DNA from: Porodaedalea pini
Taxonomy: Eukaryota > Basidiomycota > Agaricomycetes > Hymenochaetales > Hymenochaetaceae
Reading direction: 5' to 3'
DNA: 64,000 nucleotides
NCBI GenBank assembly: GCA_002794775.1
Contig: NBAY01000035.1
Coordinates: forward strand, 310,001-374,000
Both the position numbers and the translations under genes were made by a program. The stretch's first letter is position 1, and each line of letters starts with the position of its first letter. Shown here in pieces: positions 22,052-32,498 of this stretch. The notes beneath the pieces are model-generated. The model was given only the letters and a program-made list of their open reading frames with translations. It ran no database searches and was not told the origin of the DNA.

Positions 22052-23718
22052 CTACAGCTCCATCGGCGTTTCGTTACCATTCCCCGTTATCAATGCATGC
22101 GCCCATTCGGCATCCGGGGATACGCGTGCCGCGAAGAAGGGACCCAAAGTCGCTCCGAGCTCGCTCATAAACGATGCGTCCTCTGGGTTCGCCGGATGTA
22201 AGGGTCTGGGCTGCGTCGAGGGTGGAGATAGTAGTCGGAAAGCGTCCTAAATCGTGATTCAGCCTCACTTTCGTTGAGAAGGGCGAGAAGAATAGAACTA
22301 GACACACCATTACTGCACCAACAACATGCATGCTATCACCACCTGTGCACTCGCTGCCAATAATACGTGCCCCACCGCCCTCGATGAGTCCCTTCCGTAC
22401 CGCCTCTTTGCCCACGCCGACAAGGCCACGCACGGCTCCTTCGCGCGTGCCCTTGCTCTTTCCCGGAGAGAGCAGCGCAACTAGCAACGTCTTCATAATG
22501 CGTGGCGAGAGTGAGGGATACGTCGTGGAGTGTTGCGTGAGGAGATGGGACAGTGTTTGCGAGGCTGCGATGCGCAGGTGTGTGGAGTGCGATGGGGGTA
22601 GATTTGAGTGAAGGAGGATAGAGAGTAGAGGTGGAAGCATTTGGTGGAGCTGGAGAACCCACTCAAATTAGTAGATAGGCTTTGCACAATGTGTTAGACT
22701 CACATATGGCTCGACAAAGAGTGTGTTGTTGTCGAGAAGGGCGCCAGTTACTTCTAAGTACACTTCCAGTGCTCGGCCATCGCTTTCAGTGGGATTCGTG
22801 TCTCTCAGCACGCCCACGACACCATCCCCGACCCATTTAACGAGGTAAGGCAGAAGCGTCTGTAGCCCTGCATCATTCCGAAGACTTGAGAGCGCGGCCG
22901 CCTTACGTGTGTCGTCCGTAGGAGGCATAAGTGTTGGCGGCATAAGCGTCGAAGTGAGGCGAGTGTAGTATAGCTGCAACTCGCGCGAGAGAACCTGCTT
23001 CACAAGCAGTTGATTCGGTTTGTTAGAGTTGAATGATGCGTGCCGTGTCGGTGAGGGTGGCGTCGGCGGGAACTGCGTGCCATTGCGTGGAGGTGTTGCA
23101 AGTTTTGCGGATGCAACATCTGGTTCAGCGTCGCGCGGTATGGCCGGTGGATTTTCTGGAATAAGTGGCTGCACGCCTTCAACAGCAAGCCAGTGAGCAG
23201 TCCAGTTCGCTGGCTTCGGCAATGGGATCTTCTCTTCACGCAGGACACGGTCGAAGTCGATTTCCTCGTCCTCAACGAAATACACCGGGCCTGCAGCAGG
23301 GGCGGATGGGTAAGGAAGTGCGCGACGGAAAGTAGGCGGATTGTGTGGCGCGTGGCCGTAGAGTGGCTCAATGTTGAGTACGCGCAGAGCTTGGTCGATG
23401 TCGGACGTCGTCATGGTCGTTCGACGGGCGTGTCGTGTGAATCGGGAGGCTTCCTGCGCCCAGTCCTACCTTGAATAACCCATCCCATGGCACTAATAGC
23501 TCGACGCACCTCGACGACTTGATGTATCCTGTATTCAACATCGCTTGCAAGGGCACTTGCGATGGCTTCAGAGAGATTGCTGATACCTAGTGATTCTGCG
23601 ACATCCTATAAACATAGTCAGCAATTGCCTAAGACAGAACCATCACACTCACTCTGATGGATTCGGGCTTGTACAATCCGGTTCCATGGACTTGAGTTTT
23701 CGCTTTCTGCTTGCTCAT
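22052..23718 (-). CDS. TAF6: Transcription initiation factor TFIID subunit 6 (TAF6)
   Basis: Five minus-strand exons (23718-23653, 23605-23510, 23453-22704, 22661-22308, 22246-22052) encode 486 residues. TAF6 pairs with TAF9 through a histone fold in TFIID and SAGA-type complexes. The N-terminal histone fold is split over three exons: YKPESIRDVAESLGISNLSEAI, YRIHQVVE, and EASRFTRHARRTTMTTSDIDQALRVLN. The signature LNIEPLYGH follows, then a Pro/Thr-rich linker and the C-terminal HEAT-repeat domain (ELQLYYTRLTSTL, TLLPYLVKWV, LEVYLEVTGALLDN, LPPLLSILLHSNLP, LRIAASQTLSHLL). All introns are GT-AG and the phases agree. It is head-to-head with the dynactin p62 gene, 147 bp away. Confidence 0.94.
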
Positions 23719-23865
23719 GTTGGAACACTTGGGACACTTGGGTGGTAGAGGACCACTGGCAGACGTCGAGCGCGCGGGCGCGTTTCAGTCACATGACCCA
23801 AACGCGTCAAAGACACGCCCTAAGCACAGACGTGCTTTCGACTTCACCACGACGACGCTGGCGCG
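23719..23865. promoter_or_regulatory. 147-bp bidirectional promoter region between TAF6 and dynactin p62
   Basis: The start codons diverge across 147 bp. The stretch is GC-rich with several CpG (for example gcgcgggcgcg near 23770) and no TATA box. Confidence 0.55.
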
Positions 23866-25648
23866 ATGGTCGCAACAATAAGCTACTACTGCTCGTGTAT
23901 GTCACCTTCACCCGTGCCTCCTCCTCCACATCTGCCCTCGTCGTCCTCGTCTTATCACCCGCTGCACACGCTCTTCTTCTGCGAGGAGTGCGACGCCGTC
24001 CGCTGCAATCGCTGCGTGTCCATCGAGGTTAGCGGTTACTACTGCCCGAACTGCCTTTTTGAGGTCCCTAGCGCAAGTGTACGCGCAGAACGAAATAGAT
24101 GTGCCCGAAACTGCTTTCAGTGTCCGCACTGCCGGAACACGCTCTCCGTTGTCCCATCGGACCCCGTCGATGACGTTCTGCCTTCCGCAGGTACGTTGGG
24201 AGAACCCCCTTTCCTGCTGTACTGCAATAACTGCCGGTGGGACTCTGCCGAAGTCGGAATATCGTTCGAGAAACCTACGGGACTCGCTCAGCAGCTGCAG
24301 CGCTCTGAAGATTCTGCACCAGAATTCCTCGAATTCGAGCGTCTCAAGGACTTCTTCGAGCCACTTCTGCGCTCTTCGCTAAGTGCTTCTCAACAAGGGC
24401 CCAGCTCATCCTCGCACAGCACGCACCACAATGCGATCACAGCCGCGGCCTCAAGTGCACTTGCACGCGACATACCTGGTGTAAGTAAATACAACCCGCC
24501 CACACGCAGCCGTGCGAGCAAGGTGCGGCAGGGGAGCAAGGATGACATGCCGGTGTACCGCGCTCGTGTAGAGGCGAGCGGTGCAAGTGGACTTGGCGCG
24601 GGAGGGGACGGTGACGCCGATGCGATGCGACATCTTGAGAGTCCTGCGGAAGTTGCAAGGCTCGATCAGCGTTGGTCGACTAGCTGGGCCGAGTCTCTGC
24701 ATGCGCGGTGAGTCTGCTTCCTACTTTGTTGTCAGCTCTTTCTGATTGCTATCTTAGAGATCTCAAGCCCATTCGGATTCCGCTGCATTCTCGATTAACA
24801 AAACGCTGTCCCGCCTGTCGACATATCCTCATCAAGCCCGAGCAGAAAGCCCAATCAGTCCGATACAAAATCAAGCTTGTTGCCGCCAATTATCTGCCCG
24901 CCATCCAAGTCTCCCTCCCACATCTCCCAAATACTCAACCGCGGCGCTTGGCATCCGCTGCATCTACGCAAAAAGAGAAAGATGATGACGGGACAGGGAC
25001 ACCGATGCTCGCGAGCAAGACATACCCTTTCCATCTGGCCCTCACGAACCCACTGTATGACCCTATCCAAGTGCGCCTCGCCGTGCAGCGACAACAGCTT
25101 TCCGCGCCCGCATCAAACGACGATGATACTGATGGAACGCCAGCGCCGCGTCGTCCTCATTTTGCAGTATCTCTCCCGTCCAACACATTTGCCATCGCAC
25201 CTTTTGCGGAGGCGTGGGAGTACGAAGACGACGAGGAGATGTTCGGGGTAGATGATGAAGACGCGCTCGCCGGCGTGAATACGAGCCCGACAAAAGCGCG
25301 CGGGAAGACGAAGACGGTCGGAGTACTGGAGAAGAAGGCGAACACGACTATAGTGGGTGGAGAGGTCGTCATCGGTCGCGAAGGGCGCGGGGAAGTCAAG
25401 GTCAGTTTTCCGCTCCATGCGTTCCTCCGCTTTCGTATGCTTATAGCAGCTGAAAATAGTTCAATATGCTGGTATCGTATACATACCGATCCGACGAGCC
25501 ACAGGACGATGAAAGCGATACAAAATCGCGGAGCGCAGCGGCGTTGGCAAAATCTGCGCCAGAGATGAAGACGTTCTCATTCTATACCGTTGTTCACCTG
25601 GGGACAATTGTACCGAAGGAGGATACCGTGCCTTTGGACGCTGCATGA
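23866..25648 (+). CDS. Dynactin subunit 4 (p62)
   Basis: Three exons (23866-24707, 24758-25400, 25460-25648) encode 557 residues. p62 is part of the pointed-end complex of dynactin, the dynein activator. The N-terminus has the diagnostic multi-cysteine zinc-binding region: YYCSC, FFCEECDAVRCNRCVS, YYCPNCLFEVPS, CARNCFQCPHCRNTLSVVPSD and YCNNCRWDS. A later paired CxxC follows in the second exon (KRCPACRHILIKPE). The C-terminal part has the beta-rich blocks FHLALTNPLYDPIQVRLA, FNMLVSYTYR and FYTVVHLGTIVP. The ATG at 23866 keeps the SYYCSC motif. An acidic stretch near residue 410 is typical of a variable loop. Confidence 0.92.
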
Positions 25649-26096
25649 GGTGTTATGTATGCCCATCTGTACTCTGCACACTTACGCATCCCATCAATCT
25701 TACTAACGATGCTTAAAACTGCTGCCTTGATCGTGAGACTAAATTCTCAAAAACAGTCGGCGAGAGGTGCTTTTGTAACATGTTGTGCCTTTTCTTATTG
25801 CAGCATCTATCTTCTTCTGAGCAGACAAAGCTCTACAGACGTCTGCATTTATTTCTAGAGAGTAGAGGCGAAGCAATAAATAATTCCGATAATTACAAGT
25901 AAAAGCTATCACGTGGTACAGATCCTTGGCCGCGCGCGTCTCCTGCCTACGCTCTTCTTCATCCGCATACCAATCTCTAGTCTCAGCCTTCGCTCTTTTG
26001 AAGTCCATTCATTTTCTCATCCTCTCCTTCATTTCGCTTGCTCTGCTACTGTCTCGCTCTGCACCTTGTCTTTCCCTGCTTATCCAAGTAATTTCC
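25649..26096. other. Gene-free spacer
   Basis: 3' flank of the dynactin gene and 5' flank of the protease gene. CT-rich sequence precedes 26097. Confidence 0.5.
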
Positions 26097-27990
26097 ATGC
26101 GTCTTAGTCTCCTCGACATCCTCTGTTTTGTCCACGCTGTACATGCCGTTTCTCTCCCTTTCGAGGTCTGGCATGGTCCTTCAAAGTATGAATCCACATC
26201 GCGCCTCGAGAAGCGAGACTCCGTCAGTATAAAAAACATTGCAAACTCGGTGTATGTGAGCAATATCACGCTGGGGGGAAACACCATACCAGTCATGCTC
26301 GACACGGGCAGGTGCGTTCGTGTCTTGTCGTGCTTTTCGTGTATCTGCATGGCTAACCTGTACACAGCTCGGATCTTTGGGTGACGGGCTCCGTTTCGAA
26401 TGCGCAAGATTCGACAAAATCTGTTGAACTAAGTTATGCGGTGGGAACAGCCGCTGGTGCGTTGTGATCTTCCTTCGGGGACATGCTCGGAAGCTGATGA
26501 TCCCTAAGGCGATATCTATTTTGCGGATATGACTCTTGCCAATTATACCGTCAAGAGCCAGGCATTTTGTGAGCTCATTTCTCTTTTCTGACGTTGAAAT
26601 TTCTTATGGAGATCATCTCTTTTTCTAGTGCTCGTGACAGACACATCCTCTTTCTCCGCAAACATTACTGCCCAGGGGTACGATGGGCTTATCGGCCTTG
26701 GACCCAACACTGGTTCTCTCATTCGCGAGAAACTCGACCGGAATGATTTTTCGGGGGACGCGGTCCTCGACCGTATCTTCCAATTGAACGAGACGTCGAC
26801 GAACTATATCACCTTCATGCTTGACCGCAAGAACGATCCGGGCTCGACAATCACGGGCCAGATTACCGTTTCCGAGGTTGTGACTGGCTTCGAGAACATC
26901 ACTAGCCAGCCGAAACTCGACATTGTCACCGTCCCCGGCCTGACGGATCGCGATCAGCATTGGCAGATGTACACCGACGTGGACGGCATCATTGGCCCTG
27001 ATGGCCAGGCCATCAAATACGACTCGATAGTACCCAAAGCACCCGATGGTCAGCTCGTTGCTGTCATTGACTCCGGATTTACGCTACCGCAGGTTCCACG
27101 ACAAGTCTCCGACGCGATCTACGGACGCGTGCAGGGTGCAGAGTGGAACGCAGATAATGCTGTTTGGACTATACCCTGCGGACAAATGCTTAATGTTTCG
27201 CTCAAGTTTGGGGGAGTCGAGTACCCCGTGCATCCTCTTGACACGTCATCGAGCGACTTCGGTCTCACTGACTCAAGCGGAAAAAGTGTTTGCGTCGGTG
27301 CCTTCCAGCCTATCACGTCCGCTTTCAGTCTTCTCGGAGAGTATGACTTAATTCTTGGCATGGGCTTTCGTGAGTTTCTTTTCTCCTTCCTTTTTCCTTC
27401 CTTTTAAACCCGCTTTTTCAGTTCGAAACACTTATACCCTAATCGACCTCGGAAACTATGTGGAGGGCTCGTCTAAGGATGACGTCGACGGCTTCGTCCA
27501 GATGCTGCCTCTTACGGACGTTTCTACAGCTCACAATGATTTCGTGAAGGTGCGGCTCAATGGCGTCGACACAACAGGCGACCCGTCCTATTACCTCCTC
27601 CCCGCCTCCGAAGGACAGTCCTCTCCTGAATCCGCGGCAGAGAAGAAAGCTCACCTCGAAGAGAAGATCCTGAGCCGCTGGCCGTTCATTTTGTTAGGCT
27701 CACTCATCGGTTTCTTCCTCATAGTTGGCTACATCATGTGGCGTTGCTGCTGTCGACGGCGCTGGCAGGAGCGTAAGAAGGCGAAGGCGGCTGCGGCTGC
27801 AGGTGGGGGCGGAATTAAGGGTATGGGAAAGCGCCTGAGCGTGAGCATGAACGCGCTGCAGATGAACACTCTCAAGAGCCCGGGCACATATCAGCCGATT
27901 GGAGAGTACGCTCCGTCGCCATCATCCTCATTCTCTAAGGACTACCACCCACCTTCATACCATTCTGGATATAGTGGACACCATGCGTAG
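26097..27990 (+). CDS. Membrane-anchored pepsin-like aspartic protease (family A1)
   Basis: Five exons (26097-26311, 26368-26456, 26509-26568, 26629-27369, 27422-27990) encode 557 residues. Residues 1-19 form a signal peptide, and a KR dibasic site near residue 40 could mark propeptide cleavage. The two catalytic motifs are MLDTGSSDLWV (the Gly-Ser junction is restored by splicing) and VAVIDSGFTLPQVP. The GYDGLIGLGP and FLRNTYTLIDLG blocks are typical of the family. A single membrane segment near residue 465 (ILLGSLIGFFLIVGYIMW) is followed by CCCRRRWQERKKAK and a Ser/Pro/Tyr-rich cytosolic tail. The enzyme is therefore likely exposed at the cell surface or in the secretory pathway. Several NxT/NxS sites suggest glycosylation. 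Confidence 0.92.
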
Positions 27991-28184
27991 CTTAGCTGGG
28001 CTGAGCTCCTTGTTCTTGTTCTTTGGACGCTCCTGTATGACATATATATTGTAAATCGGAAAATCTCGCTCATTTCTCATCCCTGATGACCTTGCTTTGC
28101 TCCAGCCCTGCTTCGCCTGTATGCATTCTGGCCATGGTTTCGGAGTGGAGAGTGATTCATTAGAAACTTTACCTACTGGGTGGC

Positions 28185-28876
28185 CTAAAGTCCCTTCGCT
28201 TCCTTACTCTTTCGAATAACTTCAACCGTCGTCCCCATAAAGCTGTAGTCACCGGTAAGCGTTAACTCCAAGTCAACTTGTAGGTCAAATATAACTCACC
28301 CTACATATTCCCTTCCGGGATTAATGCACATGCTACACAATCAAATATCAATATGTGAGCGAGGTTAGATATGAGAATGGGACGAACATAAATCCTCGGT
28401 CGTTACTAACACCCAGTTTCTCACTCAGAAACTCGGAAAACGCCTTGCTGTACTTGATACTCGTCTCCGGAGTCACCTGAAAGGCTTTCTACAATCACGG
28501 AGCGAAATTCAAGTCAGGCCATCGATGTATTTTGAAGAGCGGAGTTGTTAGGAGAAGCAGCTTACAAAGTCTAGTGAGAAAGCCGGGTCGAGCAGGCCCA
28601 CGAAGGACTGGTTCTCATTGTACGTGTATCTCGCCTGTATGGGCTGTACGGCTGGGCTTATCAATTCTGCTCCCAACTACGGATATAATACGAGACTAGC
28701 TGTCAAGATGGCCTTAGAGGATAACACCACAAACGTACTTTGGAAAGCTCGAGTACAAGCGCTTTTGGGTTCTCGACCTGCGGGGTGTTGGATCAGATTA
28801 GTCTCTCGCTACGCGAAGAGTCGTCTGCAGATGAAGAGCGTACCTTGACATTCGTTGTTATGTTAATTTCAGGCAT
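28185..28876 (-). CDS. MIF-like tautomerase superfamily protein
   Basis: Six short minus-strand exons (28876-28844, 28777-28739, 28676-28566, 28488-28388, 28332-28300, 28242-28185) encode 124 residues, close to the 115-125 usual for the macrophage migration inhibitory factor family. The N-terminus MPEINITTNVK keeps the catalytic Pro that follows the initiator Met and the TNV block. Other family blocks are LLDPAFSLDF, IKYSKAFSEFLSEKLGV, NDRGFIMCINPGREYVGF and the C-terminal GTTVEVI. There is no signal peptide, so it is probably cytosolic. The human protein's CxxC redox motif is absent. The biochemical role in fungi is not known. Exon 5 is only 33 nt, and the whole model depends on six splice decisions that all keep the frame. 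Confidence 0.85.
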
Positions 28877-30751
28877 TACAGCGAGGTGGAAAGTGGATAG
28901 GTAAGAATTCTTCCAGTGAAGCTGCGGGATCTGAGAAAAATACGTCGACCTTGGAGTTTATTTTATACCCAAGCGCAGTGCGGTCTTACGTCCGATTTAT
29001 TCGGAGAAGTTGGCCAATGTCTTGCTAAGGAGTTTGAGTCGTTTCTATACTGATCCCAAAGCAAGGTGCCCGAATGCGTTCCTGAAATAGAAAGTCCGAT
29101 TTGGAAGGAACGGCAGATTGTGTCGAGCGCAGGGTCGCATCAGTCAGGAATGGTCAGCCTATCCACTTCATTCGCTGGCCCACACCATTAAATGGAGCGC
29201 CCCGGAGAAATCTCAGCCAGTCATCATTTCCCCGTACATGGTCTCTGTCGATTGCGAACAGTTGCGAACGTCCGGAAGATCCTATTTAGGCAAGATTTGC
29301 ATGGACCCACACTGAGCATGATGTCAGACGTAGCGCTCTGAAACTCTCACGATCAAACCTTCCGACATTCAAATCTCTCTACATATCTTTACATCCAGAA
29401 CACCAGAAACACAAACCTTTACCGAAGTCTCACACCGCGTCAAATATCAGTGCCCGGACCTCATTTGACTGCCTCACTGGCGTGGTCATCATATCTGCGT
29501 CACCCGAGAAAGCAATGTGCGACTGAGATACGCCTGGCTCGTGTCCAAGACGTAACTTTTGACGAGAGTGACATCTTCTGTCTTCTGGCTTCCGCAAAAT
29601 ACTACTGAAGCTTTTGGGTTGTATTTCACGACGTACAGTTAGTTGAAGCGTACCGGAACAAGATCCTTTTGATCTACAACCTGTCAGCCTCCATGTGCAT
29701 CTAGTTTGCTGAGTTTCTTTGCTGACATTTTTTCATGAATAACTATAGCCAGAAAATACGAGATATCTTCAAACGGGTGGTTGGCGTGTAACTGAAAATG
29801 TGACGGAAGTTGAGATATTTTTGTATGATCAATGATGTCACGTGATGTTTCGTAAATTTTCTGTCATGGGTCGGCGAGTTCGCTATACTTATATAGTTTT
29901 TGGTCTTGAATTCAAGGGTTGATTCTCGAGGCCACGGTTTTCTCGTCTCATATCGAAAGACAAGATCAACAACACCATACTAGAAATTTCTTACCAGGTC
30001 CCGTTGAATCATAGGGTAGTATACAACCCTGCCGTCAACCTTGTTTTGTTGATGACAGAAAATGCGTGACTCGGAAGAGTCAACGTTGTAACGAAGAGAT
30101 CACAATCAAGAGAGGGAATAAGACCCTGAGGATTCGGAATGACGAGAGCTATCTTTCATGAACTGGTTTCGAGGGTCAGAGGTACTCGGAGCAAAGAGTG
30201 AATGACCTGTCACGACGTCCCCCAACTCCTTCCTATAAGCCAACTGAATTGGCTCGAGGAACCAAGCAGAGAAAAACGAGGGTTTGTTTCTCGAATTGCG
30301 AATAAAGAACGGCACGTCAGGATTATCGTTGATACATTGAAAAACTGAATTAAAAACGTAAATGTATAACAGTAACGATACAATAAGAGCCTCGTCGGAC
30401 GGGTTCTGACGCAGTGTTGTCAGAGCACGCCATTATCGAACAGTGCTGGGTAGAAGGTATACTTCGGAGATAGTTGGAATTCTCTAATTGAATTAGAGTT
30501 TGAGGTTGCCTCGTGCGAAGAGACGATAGAAAGAGGATTATATGAGGCTGGTGCACGATGAGTCAGGGGATGGCCAGTGTGCTACTTTAAAGCATTTGTT
30601 TCAGCATTATAAAAACACGGTCCACACTCTAATGTAAGGAGTTTTCGACAAGCTCGTCAGAACATACAGTCCAAGATGAAACAAGCAACCTGCATGAAAG
30701 ATCAATCATCCTTGTCGTAGATAAGATAATATGTGTTGTAGCTCTCCGAAA
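28877..30751. other. Gene-free stretch
   Basis: About 1.9 kb with no gene that has conserved features. Short open frames at 29101-29315 (+) and 30106-30315 (-) have no recognisable motifs. A TATA-like element (cttatatag) lies near 29889. Confidence 0.5.
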
Positions 30752-31804
30752 TTAGACAGTGTTCTCGCCGCGCAATTGTTCAAGAGACATCTCCTCTTGT
30801 TTATCGCCTCCGAGGTGGCCTTTACCCTCCCGAAACCAGCGGAAAAGCGTGCACCTATAGACGATCGCAACGCAACCGACGACGGCGAACGGGAAGATGA
30901 GGCTAACGGTAACAACGATCGCGACGGGCTTTCCTAGCTCTGCCCAAGAAAATGTGATGACGGCGACAGCCAGATAGACGAGGGATAACAGAATGCAGAG
31001 AAGGGCGACAAGTAGCATGGCGATGACGAACTGGAACTCTGTGCCAGTCAATTTCTTGACCCTGTTCAAGGATGCCCAGAAATTGACAATCGTGCGCGGC
31101 TGGAGCGCGAACTTCGTACGAACCCTATCCCACGGAGTATGTAGGCGGATTCGCCCCGCGTTGCTGAAAGTACTGGCTTGTGGAGTGCTAAATAAATTAA
31201 GTCGTAAGTAAAGCAGTGTTCGAGGACAATAAAATACATTATTTCTTACGTCGGCCCTGACTGAGATAAGCATTCCTGTGGTTGCCTTTTGCTTCGGTAG
31301 AATCTTTGGATACTATAAGCAAGCGGACGTGGAACGCCCGTAGCAATTAGGAAAACTAAAAGCTCGTGGATGGCATCCTGACTAGGAAGAGACAGAAGGA
31401 GTGTCGGGGATGCACCGGCTCCAAGGGCAATAGAGGAGCTTATTGAGAATAGGACTGAAAGAAGGAGAAATATGGTGACGACGTGGTCTGTTACTTTTCC
31501 GGGAGCATCTGCAGGCCTGTCGGAGAACGTGTCGTGCGTGTATGTCAAAAAGCCGACGCCCAGCGTCGCGATGAATATAGCCTGAGATTTTTTTCCGCAT
31601 TTGAGTATACCCACACAGAAATCAGTGATAGAAAGTACATACGATGATCGCGTACATAGAACAAATCTGAGCAAAGGAGTCACGCCGCCTATTGGACTTT
31701 AGGTCCTCACGGCTCCGTTCTTTCGAGGCCTCCTGTCTCTTGAGACAGTCTAGAATCCCATGCAGGATATCAGGGAGAGTCTGGTCGTTGTTCATCGCGT
31801 TCAT
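30752..31804 (-). CDS. Multi-spanning membrane protein, fungal-specific family (member 1)
   Basis: Three minus-strand exons (31804-31643, 31581-31250, 31187-30752) encode 309 residues. I do not recognise a named family. The N-terminal 45 residues are hydrophilic and likely helical (ILHGILDCLKRQEASKERSRE). There are about five hydrophobic segments: around [33 protein letters not shown], one near ELLVFLIATGV, FVIAMLLVALLCILLSLVYLAVAVI, and IVVTVSLIFPFAVVGCVAIVY. The C-terminal tail is charged. It is similar to the protein at 61650-62698: both have the CSM(Y/F)A(I/V)I motif, interrupted by an intron at the same codon. The start at 31804 could instead be the in-frame Met at 31795. Confidence 0.78.
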
Positions 31805-32498
31805 ATGTGTAGGTGGTAGGAGAGTTCGGTTAAGGATTTCGACGGATAGCTTATAACATTCCGCAAAGCATCAGAAACCAGCCGACTTATATCGTTATCA
31901 TAGGACAATAGTTTCCTCCTCTATTGATACATCTCGTAAGGAGTGTTGGTTGCCTATAGACTCATTCCCTTTGTTGCCAGGGGTGAGGCTCGTAGGCACC
32001 TGTAGACACGTGTGGACTCTTGCTAAGTCAAAGCATTTCTCCGGATAGGACTATGTAGTGCTAACGAAGGGAGAGAAACATTGTACACAATGTTACCACA
32101 ATCTCGCGGGCTGTCAGGCCAATGACGACAAATCGAATGTTGCGTTGGAGATTCCTGAGTTCGGGAGGCCCAGGTGAGAAAGCCTTCCGGAAATGAGCTC
32201 GAAACGTTGAAGGGTTGTAAAGAATTTGCAATCGGGTTCCCCGGGCTTTGGCCCATGAGACTGCTATAAGCCACTCCTTTTGTTTCCGTAGGAGTACAAC
32301 GAGCAACGCGAAAATAGCAAGTCCAGATGTGAGGTTGATGGACGTACCTGCCAACGCGTTTCGCGTATCGACGGAAAATGCGAACCATCAATGATTCGCG
32401 TTTTTCCATATAAAGCAATTAGTTCTCATGTTAAATTTAAACCATGCCGCATGCCTGCAGTTAGTCGATTCGGTGTGTTTCTACTTTGCCCGTTCAAC
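31805..32498. other. Spacer with a possible small membrane-protein frame on the minus strand
   Basis: Between 32354 and 32061 (minus) a 97-codon frame has two hydrophobic segments (LTSGLAIFALLVVLL and FVVIGLTAREIVVTLCTMF). It has no ATG, and might be an exon of a small gene starting at the ATG near 32392, with donor GGCAG|GTACGT at about 32348. I could not settle a model. Confidence 0.3.
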
